A stretch of 64,000 bases of DNA, from contig NZ_CP095050.1 of assembly GCF_022921075.1 (NCBI RefSeq), forward strand, positions 5,146,001 through 5,210,000, written 5' to 3'. This DNA comes from Hymenobacter sp. 5317J-9. Lineage in GTDB: Bacteria; Bacteroidota; Bacteroidia; Cytophagales; Hymenobacteraceae. Positions 52,319-62,136 of this stretch are shown piece after piece. Every line of letters starts with the position of its first letter. Within the stretch, counting starts at the first letter, position 1. The notes below the pieces were generated by a model. That model ran no database searches. It was not told the DNA's origin and saw only the letters and a program-made list of their open reading frames with translations. Position numbers and translations under genes: made by a program.

Positions 52319-53620
52319 TCATCCTTTGATAATTATCTCCGCCACCTCGCGCCCGGTAGCCAGGGCGGCGTTGAGCGAGGGGTACGCGGCCCAATCGCCG
52401 CAGCGAAAGAGGTTTTCGGCCAGCTTCAGGGGCTGGCGCACGGGCTGGCCCGCCAGGTACACCGGCAGCGCCGCCGCAATGCGGTAGGTGCGCAGATGCT
52501 CCCATTGCCGGGCCGCCGGGCCAAACCACGCGGCCAGTTCTTCGCGCAGGCCGGCCGTGAGCTCGGCCTCGCCCAGGCTGCGCTCGCCGTGGGTGCTCAC
52601 GGAAACCAACGAGCGCCCCGCCGGGGCATAGTCGCCGCTCACGTCGGCCGGAAAGGCCACGTTGTGCGCGAGGGCATTGGAAGAGGCGTTGAGACGCAGG
52701 AGCTTGTCGTTGCGGCCCGGCGAGTGGCCGCCGGGCGTGGCGAAATAGGTGCAGGTGGTGATGCGCGCCGCCGTGGGGAAGCTCGCTGCTTCGGTGCTGA
52801 TAGAATCGTCGGGGTTGCCGCTGCGGCCGGCCAGCAGGCGCAGGCTGGTGAGGCCGTCGGTGGCCAGCACAATGGCGCTTGCGTTCAGCACCTTGCCCGA
52901 AGTGAGCCGCACCTGCGAGCCATCGACAATGGCCGCCACCGGCGCGTTGAGCTGCACCGCACCGGCGGGCAGGCGGGCCGCCAGCTGCTCGGGGAGCTGC
53001 TGCATGCCCAGCGCCGGCACGGCGGCCTCGCCCGTCACGAACTGCTGGAACACGAATTCAAAGAAGTTGCTGGCCGTGGTCAGCTCCCGGTCCAGAAACA
53101 CCCCGCCAAAAAACGGCTTGAAGAACGAGTCAATCATTTGCTCGCTCCAGCCATAACGCTGCAAGAACGTGAGCGTGTCGGTGGCCGGGCGGGCCAGCAG
53201 TTCCTCGGGCTTGTATTTCAGCACGTGGCGCACCAGGCTGAGGATGCGCAGCTTATCAGGCAGCGTGCCAATGGGTGACGACAAAGCCGAAAACGCTGCC
53301 AGCGGCCGCTGCAATGGGTTTTCGAGGGTGGTTTCCTGGCCGTTGGGCAGCCGGATGACGGCCCCAGACCGAAACGCCCGCAGCTTGAGGGCGCCGTAGT
53401 CGAACAGGCGCCGGGCCTCGGGGTAGTTGGTTTGCAGCACCTGAAAGCCGCGGTCGAGCCGAAAGCCTTCGGGCGTGAGGTCGGTGCGCACGCGGCCGCC
53501 TACGGCGTCGCCGGCTTCGAGCACCCGCACCGGGCGGCCAGCGCGGTGCAGCCAGGTGGCGCACGCCAGGCCGGCCATGCCAGCGCCGATAATGATGATG
53601 GGTGAGGAGGGAGAACTCAT
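52319..53620 (-). CDS. FAD-dependent amine oxidase/phytoene-desaturase-like protein
   Basis: 433 aa. IIIIGAGMAGLACATWLHRA is the dinucleotide-binding motif; GDAVGGRVRTD and GFRLDRGFQVLQTN follow as in flavin amine oxidases/protoporphyrinogen oxidases. The end LFRCGDWAAYPSLNAALATG is the closing FAD-binding segment. ATG 53620 (MSSPSSPIIII) is preferred over the frame to 53692. Substrate not determinable; carotenoid and haem routes are both possible. Confidence 0.88.
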   Translation of the reverse strand: MSSPSSPIIIIGAGMAGLACATWLHRAGRPVRVLEAGDAVGGRVRTDLTPEGFRLDRGFQVLQTNYPEARRLFDYGALKLRAFRSGAVIRLPNGQETTLENPLQRPLAAFSALSSPIGTLPDKLRILSLVRHVLKYKPEELLARPATDTLTFLQRYGWSEQMIDSFFKPFFGGVFLDRELTTASNFFEFVFQQFVTGEAAVPALGMQQLPEQLAARLPAGAVQLNAPVAAIVDGSQVRLTSGKVLNASAIVLATDGLTSLRLLAGRSGNPDDSISTEAASFPTAARITTCTYFATPGGHSPGRNDKLLRLNASSNALAHNVAFPADVSGDYAPAGRSLVSVSTHGERSLGEAELTAGLREELAAWFGPAARQWEHLRTYRIAAALPVYLAGQPVRQPLKLAENLFRCGDWAAYPSLNAALATGREVAEIIIKG

Positions 53621-53739
53621 GGAGAAAAACGTGGCTACAAGCTTTTTTGCGTTTACGGTCCTGATGAAGGCTGCAGACAAGCGCTTAAACAAAAAGATGG
53701 CGCAGCTAATTCGAACTGTGGTGGCTGCTCAAGCCGCGC

Positions 53740-54459
53740 TCAAAACAGCTTGGGCATTTTGTGCTCCTTCCACTTTTTGCGCGTTTTCATGGTCCAGAAT
53801 TCGGCCACGCCGTCGCGGCGCAGGCTGAGCTGCCAGGCGCCCATGGGATGTCCCAGGCGGTAGCCGGTGGCCTGGTCCTTCGGAAACTGCTGCTGAATAA
53901 GGGCGTAATCGGCCTTTGAAATGTCCTTGCCCACTTCGCCATGGCAGCGCAGGCACAAGGCGTTGTTCAGCACAACAGGGCGCTGGTAAAAAAACACCTC
54001 CTGCGACTCGCGTGTGACCGTGCGCGTGGTGTCCGTGACCATGCTTGCGGCCGATAATATGCCCTGGCTGGCCGGATTACGCGGGCGCGGGCTCACCCGG
54101 CGGGCGGTGGCCTTCAGCACCTTGGCCAATGAATCGACCGAACGGTAGGTTTCGGGCCGGCAGAAGGCGGCGGCGCGGGCCACGCCGCCCGCGGCCAGTT
54201 CTCGGGCCAGGGTTTGGCGCAGGAGCGTGTCGGCGGTGGCGGTGAGGGAGTCGCCGGCCCAGCGCGCCGACTTCAGCAGTTCCTTGGGCATGATGCGCTT
54301 CACCTCCCAGTTGGCGGTTTCGATGCCAATGCGCTTGGTGTCCTTGAGGTGCTCTACCTGGTCGGGGCGGCAGGCCCCCAGGGCGGCCAGCACGAGCATG
54401 GCCCCGAGGCGAGTGGTTGACAAATAAGTAGCTAGGCTACGGTGCGTTGAGTGTGGCAT
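53740..54459 (-). CDS. DUF3365 (Tll0287-like) c-type haem lipoprotein
   Basis: 239 aa. Lipobox LAALGAC (Cys30) gives an outer-envelope lipoprotein. A helical DUF3365 region (SARWAGDSLTATADTLLRQT, GVARAAAFCRPETYR) precedes the haem site CLRCHGE (Cys169, Cys172, His173). Ends WTMKTRKKWKEHKMPKLF. Likely binds haem c as a sensor or electron carrier. It follows thrC by 33 bases and may be cotranscribed. Confidence 0.85.
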   Translation of the reverse strand: MPHSTHRSLATYLSTTRLGAMLVLAALGACRPDQVEHLKDTKRIGIETANWEVKRIMPKELLKSARWAGDSLTATADTLLRQTLARELAAGGVARAAAFCRPETYRSVDSLAKVLKATARRVSPRPRNPASQGILSAASMVTDTTRTVTRESQEVFFYQRPVVLNNALCLRCHGEVGKDISKADYALIQQQFPKDQATGYRLGHPMGAWQLSLRRDGVAEFWTMKTRKKWKEHKMPKLF

Positions 54460-54492
54460 GTTCGGTAAAGGCCAAGCCCGGATGGCTCGTTC

Positions 54493-55788
54493 CTAAGACA
54501 AGAAAGCTTTCAGTTCTTCGTAGTCAACCGCCAGGGGCACGCTTCGTTTGGCGCGGCCCTGCAGGGCCTGCACCACCTCGGGCAGCTGAATGGGCTGGCC
54601 CAGAATGGGCTCCACCACGGTTGGGAATTTCACGGGGTGGGCCGTGGCCAGAATCATGCCCGCAGCCCCAGCGTTTTCGGCCTGGTAGCGGCGCAAGGCC
54701 GTGTAGGCCACCGCGCCGTGCGGGTCGAGCAGGTAGCCTTTTTCGTTCCACACCTGCCGAATGGCGGCCACGGTGTCGTCGTCACTCACCGTATCGGCGC
54801 CCAGCGCGGCGCGCATCTTGCCCAGGTCGTTATCGAACAGCTCCAGAATGCGGGCAAAGTTGCTGGGGTTGCCCACGTCCATGGCGTTGGAAAAAGTGGG
54901 CACGGCCGGGCGCGGCGCAAAGGTGCCGGTGCGCAGGTAGGCCGGCACGGGCTCGTTGGCGTTGCAGGCCGCAATGAAATGCCCCAGCGGCAGCCCCGAC
55001 GCCCGCGCCAGCAGCCCGGCGCAGATGTTGCCAAAGTTGCCACTGGGCACCGAAACCACCGGCGGCGCGGCGCCCTCTGGCCATTGCTGCGCGGCAAAGC
55101 AGTAATAGAGCTGCTGCGGCAGCCAGCGCGCCACGTTGATGCTGTTGGCCGACGTGAGGAAGCGCCGCTTGCTCAGCTCTGCGTCCTGAAACGCCTGCTT
55201 CACCAGCGCCTGGCAATCGTCGAAGGTGCCCTGCACTTCCAGCGCCGTGATGTTCTGGCCCAGGGTGGTGAGCTGCTGCTCCTGCACCGGGCTCACCTTG
55301 CCCGAAGGGTAGAGAATGACAACCTCCACCCCCGGCACGCCCAGAAAGCCGCTGGCCACGGCCCCGCCGGTATCGCCGGAAGTGGCCACCAGCACGGTCA
55401 CGGGCGGGGTGTCGCCGCGCTGCGCGAAGTAGCCCAGGCAGCGGCTCATAAACCGCGCCCCCACGTCCTTGAACGCCAACGTGGGCCCGTGAAACAGCTC
55501 CAGCGCCGCCACACCCTCCGTCACGGGCACCAACGGAAAGTCGAAATCAACCGCCTCGGCGCAGATGCGGAGCAAATCGGCGGGCGGAATGGCGTCGCCC
55601 ACGTAGGGCTGCATCACGTTCAGGGCCACCGTGGCTTTGCTCAGGGTGCGCAGCTCGCGCAGGAAGCCCGGCAGGAACTTCGGGATGGTTTCGGGGAAAT
55701 ACAGGCCGCCGTCCGGCGCCTGGCCGGTAACCGTGGCCGTGCGAAAATCAACCCGCGGCGACTGGTGGCGGAGGCTGTAGTATTTCAT
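54493..55788 (-). CDS. thrC: Threonine synthase
   Basis: 431 aa PLP enzyme. LAFKDVGARFMSRCL holds the PLP lysine. TSGDTGGAVASGFLG and FGNICAGLLARASGLPLGHF are family segments. It converts phosphohomoserine to threonine. It lies 11 bases after thrB and completes the thrABC operon. Confidence 0.97.
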   Translation of the reverse strand: MKYYSLRHQSPRVDFRTATVTGQAPDGGLYFPETIPKFLPGFLRELRTLSKATVALNVMQPYVGDAIPPADLLRICAEAVDFDFPLVPVTEGVAALELFHGPTLAFKDVGARFMSRCLGYFAQRGDTPPVTVLVATSGDTGGAVASGFLGVPGVEVVILYPSGKVSPVQEQQLTTLGQNITALEVQGTFDDCQALVKQAFQDAELSKRRFLTSANSINVARWLPQQLYYCFAAQQWPEGAAPPVVSVPSGNFGNICAGLLARASGLPLGHFIAACNANEPVPAYLRTGTFAPRPAVPTFSNAMDVGNPSNFARILELFDNDLGKMRAALGADTVSDDDTVAAIRQVWNEKGYLLDPHGAVAYTALRRYQAENAGAAGMILATAHPVKFPTVVEPILGQPIQLPEVVQALQGRAKRSVPLAVDYEELKAFLS

Positions 55789-55799
55789 TAATCAATGCT

Positions 55800-56729
55800 T
55801 TAGGCTGAAACGACCCGCGCGCCCTGCGTGGCCACCGGCCCTACATAGACGTGGAATTCAATCCCAAGTTCGGCGAACACCTCGCCCATGGCCGTGCCTA
55901 CCGTTTGCGCCGTTGCCGCCGTCTTATTCAGCATGAAGATGGACGGGCCCGAGCCCGATATGCCCCCGCCGATGGCCCCGGCGGCCAAGGCCCGCCGGCG
56001 GGCCTCGGCCAGACCGGGAATGAGCGGCAGGCGGGCCGGCTCCACGATGTAATCGTCCAGCGAGCGGCCTATCAGGTCATAATCAGCCGTTAGGAAACCC
56101 GACACCAAGCCCGCCACGTTGGCCCATTGGCGTGTGGCCAGCTTCAGGGGCACGTCGGTGGGCAGCACTTTGCGCGAGTCGCTGGTTTTGACTTCAATCT
56201 GGGGGTGCACCACGGCCACCCACAGCGGCGGCGACTGCAAAGCGACAATGTCGATGGCCGGCGTCACGGCCCGCACCACCGTGAAGCCGCCGAACACGGC
56301 CGGCGCAATGTTGTCGGCGTGCCGCGCGCCCGAGGCCACGGCCTCCCCTTCCATGGCAAAATCAACCAGCTCCATTTTGCTGAAGCGGTTATGCAGCAGC
56401 GCATTGGCGCCCACCACGGCGCCCACGGCGCTGGCGGCGCTGCTGCCCACGCCGCTGCCCGGCTTGATGCCTTTGGTAATTTCCACGTCGAAGCCCACGG
56501 CATCGGGCGCGGCTTGCAGCATGGCCAGCAAAGCCACGCCCGCCACGTTGTGCGCGGGGTCGGTGGGCAGGTTATAGGGGTCGAGGTGCTGGATGCGGAC
56601 GCCGGGCGTGGCACTCAGCGTGACGCGCACGGCATCGTAAGGAGCCTCAAGGGCGAGGCCCAGTACATCGAAGCCACAGCCAAGGTTAGAAAGGGTGGCG
56701 GGGGAATGAACGAGAACGGAATCAGGCAT
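55800..56729 (-). CDS. thrB: Homoserine kinase
   Basis: 309 aa GHMP kinase. VHSPATLSNLGCGFDVLGLA at the N terminus, GIKPGSGVGSSAASAVGAVV as the phosphate loop and GGGISGSGPSIFML at the C terminus. It makes O-phosphohomoserine for ThrC. The 82-base gap to thrA upstream is filled by a GTGAGCAGT-type inverted repeat at 56737-56809. Confidence 0.97.
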   Translation of the reverse strand: MPDSVLVHSPATLSNLGCGFDVLGLALEAPYDAVRVTLSATPGVRIQHLDPYNLPTDPAHNVAGVALLAMLQAAPDAVGFDVEITKGIKPGSGVGSSAASAVGAVVGANALLHNRFSKMELVDFAMEGEAVASGARHADNIAPAVFGGFTVVRAVTPAIDIVALQSPPLWVAVVHPQIEVKTSDSRKVLPTDVPLKLATRQWANVAGLVSGFLTADYDLIGRSLDDYIVEPARLPLIPGLAEARRRALAAGAIGGGISGSGPSIFMLNKTAATAQTVGTAMGEVFAELGIEFHVYVGPVATQGARVVSA

Positions 56730-56736
56730 GACTTTT

Positions 56737-56809
56737 AGTGAACAGTTAACAGTGAGCAGTTAACCATGAGCCATTGCTTGTTCACTGCTCACTATTAACT
56801 GTTCACTGA
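56737..56809. repeat. GTGAGCAGTTAAC inverted repeat inside the thr operon
   Basis: Left half AGTGAACAGTTAACAGTGAG, right half ACTGCTCACTATTAACTGTT, a large hairpin filling the thrA-thrB gap. Related to 4641-4874 and 32909-32945. Confidence 0.87.
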
Positions 56810-56811
56810 TT

Positions 56812-59256
56812 TTAAAGCCGCGCGGCGCGAATAATGTCGGCGAATACGCCGCTGGCCGTTACTTCCGCGCCAGCCCCGGCGCCCTTCACCACCAGCGGCT
56901 GCTCCACGTAGCGGTCGGTGTAGAAGAGCACCACGTTGTCTTTGCCGCGCAGGTCGTAGAGGTCGTGGCCGGGCGCCACGGTTTGCAGGCCCACGCTGGC
57001 GCGGCCATCGGCGTAGCGCGCCACAAATTTCAGGCGCTTGCCGGCGGCCGCGGCTTCGTCATAGAGGGCGCGGAAGTGCGCTTCGTGCGCGGCCATCTGC
57101 GTGTAGAAGGCTTCCACATCCCCTTCCAGGCAGGCTGGCGGCAGAAAACCGTTGATTTCGATGTCGGCCATTTCCATCACCTGCCCGGCTTCGCGGGCCA
57201 GGATGAGGATTTTGCGGGCCACGTCGGTGCCGCTCAGGTCGAGGCGCGGGTCGGGCTCGGTGTAGCCTTCGGCCTGGGCCTGGCGCACCACCTCGGCAAA
57301 GGGCCGCGTGCCGTCGTAGTGGTTGAACACAAAATTGAGCGTGCCCGAAAGCACCGCCTCCATGCGCCGCACCACGTCGCCGCTGCGCGTGAGGTCGTTG
57401 AGCGTGCCGATGACAGGCAGGGCCGCGCCCACGTTCGTCTCAAACAAGTAGCTGGCGTTGAATTCTTTCGACAGACTCTTGAGCCGGGCGTAGTGCGCGT
57501 AGTCCGACGACGCGGCCACCTTGTTGCAGGCCACCACGGCCACGCTCTTGGCCAGCAAGTCGGCGTAGATGCCGGCAGCGGCCGGGTTGGCCGTCACGTC
57601 CACGAAGATGGAGTTGCGCAGGTTGCGGCTGATGATGAGCTCCTTGAACTCGTTAAGCGTCTGGGCCGGCGCCTGGGCCAGTTCGGCGGGCCAGGCCGTC
57701 AGGTCGAGGCCATTTTCGTCCACCAGGCAATGGCGGCTGTTGGCAATGGCCACCACGCGCACCTGCAGGCCCATTTTTTCGAGCAAATGAGGCTGCTGGC
57801 GGGCCAGCTGTTCCAGTAGCTTGCTGCCCACATTGCCGGGGCCGAGAATGAAGAGGTTCACCTGCTTCTTGGTGGCTTCAAAAAAGGCTTCGTGCAGCAC
57901 ATTGATGGCCTTGCGCACGTCGGCGGCCCGAATGACCGTTGAGATGTTCTTCTCCGAAGCGCCCTGCGCAATGGCCCGGATGTTTACCCCGTTTTGCCCA
58001 AGCGCCCCAAACAGCTTGCCGCTGATGCCGGGATGGTCCTTCATGTTTTCGCCCACCAGGGCCACAATGGCCAGGTCGGTTTCGGGCCGCAGCGGCTCGA
58101 TGCGGCCCGCCGCAATTTCCACCGCAAACTCTTCGTCCACGGCTATTTTAGCCAGGCCGGCGTCCTGCGCGTTCACGCCCACACAGATGGAATGCTCCGA
58201 CGAGCTTTGCGTGATGAGCACCACGTTGATGCGCTCGCGGGCCAAAGCCGCAAACAGCCGCATCGAAAAGCCTGGAATGCCCACCATGCCGCTGCCCTCC
58301 AGGTTCAGCAGCGTGAGGTTGCCGATGCTGGAGATGCCCTGCACCACGGCCGGCGTGCGCGGCGGCTCCACTTCCACCAGGGTACCGTAATCGTCGGGGG
58401 CGAAGGTGTTTTTAATCCAGAGCGGAATGCCGCGCCGCATCACCGGCTGAATGGTGGGCGGGTAGAGCACCTTGGCGCCGAAGTGCGACAGCTCCATGGC
58501 TTCCTGGTAGCTGATGCGGGCAATGGGCCGGGCGCCGCGCACGAGGCGCGGGTCGGCGGTCATCATGCCGCTCACGTCGGTCCAGATTTCCAGCTTTTCG
58601 GCGTCGAGGGCCGCGGCCAGCAGGGCGGCGGTGTAGTCGGAGCCGCCGCGGCCGAGCGTGGTGGCGGCGCCGTGGGCGTCGGCGGCGATGAAGCCGGGCA
58701 CGACCCACACGTTGGCCGAATGATTACCGCGAAATTCGGCCACCTGCTTTTCGGTCGTGCCCATGTCCACCTCGGCCATGCCGAAGCGCGAATTGGTCCG
58801 AATCAGCTGCCGGGCGTCGGCCCACACCACGTCGAGGCCGTACGCCTGGGCGGCAGTGGCGATGAGCTGCGACGACAGCAGCTCGCCGTAGCTCATGAGC
58901 CGGTCGAGGGTGCGGTTCGACAGTTCGCCGAGGGCGAAAATGCCGTCGCACAGCTGCTTCAGCTCATCGAACTGGGCCTGGATGTGGGCAATGGCGGAGT
59001 GCTGGGCATCGGCCCCCAGCAGGTCGTGGGCCGCAGTTACGTGCCGCTCCTCTAGCTGCTGCAGGGCCTCGCGAAAGTCCTCGTTGGCTTGTTCGGCGGC
59101 CCGCCCGGCCCCAATCACGCCATCAGTCGTGCCGCCCAGGGCCGACACCACCATCACCACCGGACCTTGTTCGGCCGCTTTGGCCACGATGGCCAGCGAC
59201 TTGCGGATATTCTCGGCGGAGGCCACCGACGTGCCTCCGAATTTCAACACGTGCAT
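56812..59256 (-). CDS. thrA: Bifunctional aspartate kinase/homoserine dehydrogenase
   Basis: 814 aa. The aspartokinase domain begins MHVLKFGGTSVASAENIRKS and carries VPGFIAADAHGAATTLGRGG. Two ACT-type regulatory regions lie around 310-450 (LLNLEGSGMVGIPGFSMRLF; IVALVGENMKDHPGISGKLF). The homoserine dehydrogenase starts at about 465 (LFILGPGNVGSKLLEQLARQ) and contains the catalytic VRRMEAVLSGTLNFVFNHYD. It commits aspartate to threonine synthesis, with feedback through the ACT regions. Divergent from prfA. Confidence 0.97.
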   Translation of the reverse strand: MHVLKFGGTSVASAENIRKSLAIVAKAAEQGPVVMVVSALGGTTDGVIGAGRAAEQANEDFREALQQLEERHVTAAHDLLGADAQHSAIAHIQAQFDELKQLCDGIFALGELSNRTLDRLMSYGELLSSQLIATAAQAYGLDVVWADARQLIRTNSRFGMAEVDMGTTEKQVAEFRGNHSANVWVVPGFIAADAHGAATTLGRGGSDYTAALLAAALDAEKLEIWTDVSGMMTADPRLVRGARPIARISYQEAMELSHFGAKVLYPPTIQPVMRRGIPLWIKNTFAPDDYGTLVEVEPPRTPAVVQGISSIGNLTLLNLEGSGMVGIPGFSMRLFAALARERINVVLITQSSSEHSICVGVNAQDAGLAKIAVDEEFAVEIAAGRIEPLRPETDLAIVALVGENMKDHPGISGKLFGALGQNGVNIRAIAQGASEKNISTVIRAADVRKAINVLHEAFFEATKKQVNLFILGPGNVGSKLLEQLARQQPHLLEKMGLQVRVVAIANSRHCLVDENGLDLTAWPAELAQAPAQTLNEFKELIISRNLRNSIFVDVTANPAAAGIYADLLAKSVAVVACNKVAASSDYAHYARLKSLSKEFNASYLFETNVGAALPVIGTLNDLTRSGDVVRRMEAVLSGTLNFVFNHYDGTRPFAEVVRQAQAEGYTEPDPRLDLSGTDVARKILILAREAGQVMEMADIEINGFLPPACLEGDVEAFYTQMAAHEAHFRALYDEAAAAGKRLKFVARYADGRASVGLQTVAPGHDLYDLRGKDNVVLFYTDRYVEQPLVVKGAGAGAEVTASGVFADIIRAARL

Positions 59257-59333
59257 ACACTCAGGCCGACGGGCGGCGGTTGGGTTATGATGCTGAATGA
59301 ACGTCCGGCCTACATAGCGGTGTTTAGATTCAG

Positions 59334-59341
59334 TATCTTTG
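59334..59341 (+). promoter_or_regulatory. -7 motif for prfA
   Basis: TATCTTTG, an exact TAnnTTTG match 29 bases before ATG 59371. Confidence 0.5.
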
Positions 59342-59370
59342 CAAACTACTGACTAAATACCGAACGCCCG

Positions 59371-60444
59371 ATGCTGGATAAATTAGAAGCCATCAATCAA
59401 CGATACGAAAACGTCAACGAGGAATTGATGCAGCCCGACGTGATGTCGGACCTGAAGCGCTATAAGGCCCTGAACAAGGAATACAAGGAACTGGGCAAGA
59501 TTGTGGCCGAATACCGCAATTACCAGCAGGTGCTCAGCAACATCGAAAACGCCCGCGAAGTCATCGCCACCGAGAAGGACCAGGACTTCCGCGAGATGGC
59601 CAAGGCCGAACTCGACGAGCTGCAGCCCGAGCAGGAGCGCCTCGAAGAAGTCATCAAGGACCTGCTGCTGCCCAAAGACCCCAACGACTCCAAGGACGTC
59701 ATCATGGAAATCCGGGCCGGCGCGGGTGGCGACGAGGCCGCCATTTTTGCCGGCGACCTGCAGCGCATGTACATGCGCTTCGCCGAAAAGCAGGGCTGGA
59801 AAATGGAGCTAATTGACGCCATGGAAGGCACGGCCGGCGGCTACAAGGAAATCATCGTGGGCGTGCGCGGCGAGGACGTGTACGGCAAGCTCAAGTTTGA
59901 GAGCGGCGTGCACCGCGTGCAGCGCGTGCCGGCCACCGAAACCCAAGGCCGCATCCACACCAGCGTGGCTTCGGTGGTGGTGATTCCGGAAGCCGAGGAA
60001 TTCGACATCGAGCTCAACATGAGCGACATCCGCAAGGACTACTTCTGCTCCAGCGGCCCCGGCGGCCAGTCGGTAAACACCACCTACTCGGCCGTGCGCC
60101 TCACCCACTTGCCCACCGGCCTCGTGGCCCAGTGCCAGGACCAGAAGTCGCAGCTCAAAAACTTCGACAAAGCTCTGGCCGTGCTGCGCTCCCGCGTGTA
60201 CGAGATGGAGCTGGCCAAGAAAAACGAAGCCGACGGCGCCGTGCGCAAAAGCATGATTGGCGGCGGCGACCGCAGCGACAAAATCCGCACCTACAACTAC
60301 CCGCAGGGCCGCGTGACCGACCACCGCATCGGCTACACCGTCTACAACCTGGCCAGCGTGATGGAAGGCAACGTGGACGACTTCGTGGAGCAGCTGCGCC
60401 TGGCCGAAAGCGCCGAGCGCCTGCAGGAAGGCGTGACCAAGTAA
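59371..60444 (+). CDS. prfA: Peptide chain release factor 1
   Basis: 357 aa. The catalytic GGQ is at residues 231-233 within CSSGPGGQSVNTTYSAVRL. The PAT-type codon-recognition region and N-terminal helical domain fit RF1, which reads UAA and UAG. It is followed by a terminator and divergent from thrA. Confidence 0.97.
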   Translation: MLDKLEAINQRYENVNEELMQPDVMSDLKRYKALNKEYKELGKIVAEYRNYQQVLSNIENAREVIATEKDQDFREMAKAELDELQPEQERLEEVIKDLLLPKDPNDSKDVIMEIRAGAGGDEAAIFAGDLQRMYMRFAEKQGWKMELIDAMEGTAGGYKEIIVGVRGEDVYGKLKFESGVHRVQRVPATETQGRIHTSVASVVVIPEAEEFDIELNMSDIRKDYFCSSGPGGQSVNTTYSAVRLTHLPTGLVAQCQDQKSQLKNFDKALAVLRSRVYEMELAKKNEADGAVRKSMIGGGDRSDKIRTYNYPQGRVTDHRIGYTVYNLASVMEGNVDDFVEQLRLAESAERLQEGVTK

Positions 60445-60461
60445 GAAGGTCCACCCCAGAT

Positions 60462-60489
60462 AAAAGCGCCGGCACTTGCCGGCGCTTTT
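60462..60489 (+). terminator. Terminator of prfA
   Basis: Stem AAAAGCGCCGGC / GCCGGCGCTTTT with loop ACTT, 17 bases after the prfA stop. Confidence 0.88.
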
Positions 60490-60549
60490 GCAATTTTTTC
60501 TGGTTTCATCGTTTGTTCGGCGCCCCGGCCCGCGAGCCTGTTATCCTCT

Positions 60550-62115
60550 ATGCGCTACCTCTTCCCGCTGTTTCTCATCCTGAGTTGCCTGCTCACCTTC
60601 CTGCCCGGCTGCGAGCCCAAGGAGGACCTGATTCAGACCTCGGGCAGCCTGGAAATGGGGGCCGACACGGTGCTGTTCGACACGGTGTTCACCACCATCA
60701 AAACCGTGACCAAGCGCGTGTGGGTGTACAACCGCAACGGCGGCGCGGTGAAAACCGATGTGAGCCTGGCCGGCCTGGCGGGCAACACCTACTCGCTGAT
60801 TATCAACGGCGACGCGGGCCCGGTGGTGAACAACATCACCGTGCGGGGCAACGACAGCCTGCTGGTGCTGGTACGCGCCACCTTAGGCGACAACGGGCAA
60901 GCCACCGTGGCCAAAAAGTTTCTGGTGGAAGACGAAGTACGCTTCCGCACCAACGGCAACGAGCAGAAAGTGAAGCTGGTGGCCTATGGGCAAAACGCCT
61001 ATTTCCACCGCGCCGACCTGATTCGGGTAGACACCACGTGGCCTACCGATAAGCCGCACGTCATCATCAACGCCAATTATGTGCCGCCAGGCGGCGGGCA
61101 GGCCTATCCGGTGGGCGTGGCTGTGCTGCAGGGCATCACGCTCACCATTCCGAAGGGCGCCCGCATTTATTCCCACGCCGGCGCCTATTTGCAGGTGGAT
61201 GGCCGCCTGCTGGTGGGCCAGGACTTTGTGCCGCCCACGGGCACTAGCAACGACTCGGTAAAGGCCAACAACCCCAACATCGTGCGCTTTACCGGCGACC
61301 GGCTGGAGCCGCAATACGCCGATGCGCCGGGGCAATGGGGCGGCATCATTTTCACCCCCAACAGCATCGGCAACCGCATTCGCTACGCCGAAATCAAGAA
61401 CGCCACGTTTGGGGCACTGCTTTACAATCCGGATAACACCGCCCCGCGGCACCCCAACTTGGTGCTGGACAATACGGTCATCCGCAACATTTCCGGGGCC
61501 AATGTTTCGTTTGCCAACGCTAATGCCAGCACGGGCGGCGGCATCATCAGCTATTCCGGCGACGTGACGGCCACCAACTGCCTGTTCACCAACTGCGGCG
61601 AGTACGCGGTGCTGGGCGTGGGCGGCGGCGTGTACGATTTCAACTTCTGCACCTTCGCCAACTACACGCCTTCCTTCCGTCGCGAAACGGCCTCGCTGGC
61701 CTTCACCAATGAGCTGGCCAGCGACGATACCAAGACCGGCCCCACCAGCGTCACCATTCGCAATTCCATTGTGTGGGGCTCCTATGAGGACGAGCTATTG
61801 CTGAAAAACAGCAGCGCTTACAGCCTGCTCAACATCAGCAACTCCCTGCTGCGCACCCAGGATTACAAGGCTGAAACCGACGCGGCTGACAAGCCCGGCC
61901 TGGCGCTTCCCACTCGCAGAAACATCATCAACGAGGACCCGCTGTTTGTGCGCACCACGCTCACCTCCAGCCGGCCCGACTACTCCCTGCAAGCCGCTTC
62001 CAAGGCCGCTACTCCCCGGCGCACGCCCGTGGGCGGCAACTTACCGGCCCGCGACCTGCTCAACCTGCCGCGCAACACCGCCCAGCCCACTATAGGTGCC
62101 TATGAGCACCGGTAA
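60550..62115 (+). CDS. Right-handed beta-helix lipoprotein
   Basis: 521 aa. Lipobox FLPGC (about Cys21). Residues 30-180 form a beta-sandwich-like part (FTTIKTVTKRVWVYNRNGGA), then 220-480 read as parallel beta-helix turns (IRYAEIKNATFGALLYNPDN, LVLDNTVIRNISGANVSFAN, FTNCGEYAVLGVGGGVYDFN). Ends RNTAQPTIGAYEHR, as in choice-of-anchor Q proteins. Probably a surface polysaccharide-binding or degrading protein; no catalytic site is clear. Confidence 0.8.
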   Translation: MRYLFPLFLILSCLLTFLPGCEPKEDLIQTSGSLEMGADTVLFDTVFTTIKTVTKRVWVYNRNGGAVKTDVSLAGLAGNTYSLIINGDAGPVVNNITVRGNDSLLVLVRATLGDNGQATVAKKFLVEDEVRFRTNGNEQKVKLVAYGQNAYFHRADLIRVDTTWPTDKPHVIINANYVPPGGGQAYPVGVAVLQGITLTIPKGARIYSHAGAYLQVDGRLLVGQDFVPPTGTSNDSVKANNPNIVRFTGDRLEPQYADAPGQWGGIIFTPNSIGNRIRYAEIKNATFGALLYNPDNTAPRHPNLVLDNTVIRNISGANVSFANANASTGGGIISYSGDVTATNCLFTNCGEYAVLGVGGGVYDFNFCTFANYTPSFRRETASLAFTNELASDDTKTGPTSVTIRNSIVWGSYEDELLLKNSSAYSLLNISNSLLRTQDYKAETDAADKPGLALPTRRNIINEDPLFVRTTLTSSRPDYSLQAASKAATPRRTPVGGNLPARDLLNLPRNTAQPTIGAYEHR

Positions 62116-62136
62116 ACCCGTGTGCCCGCAAGGCCC

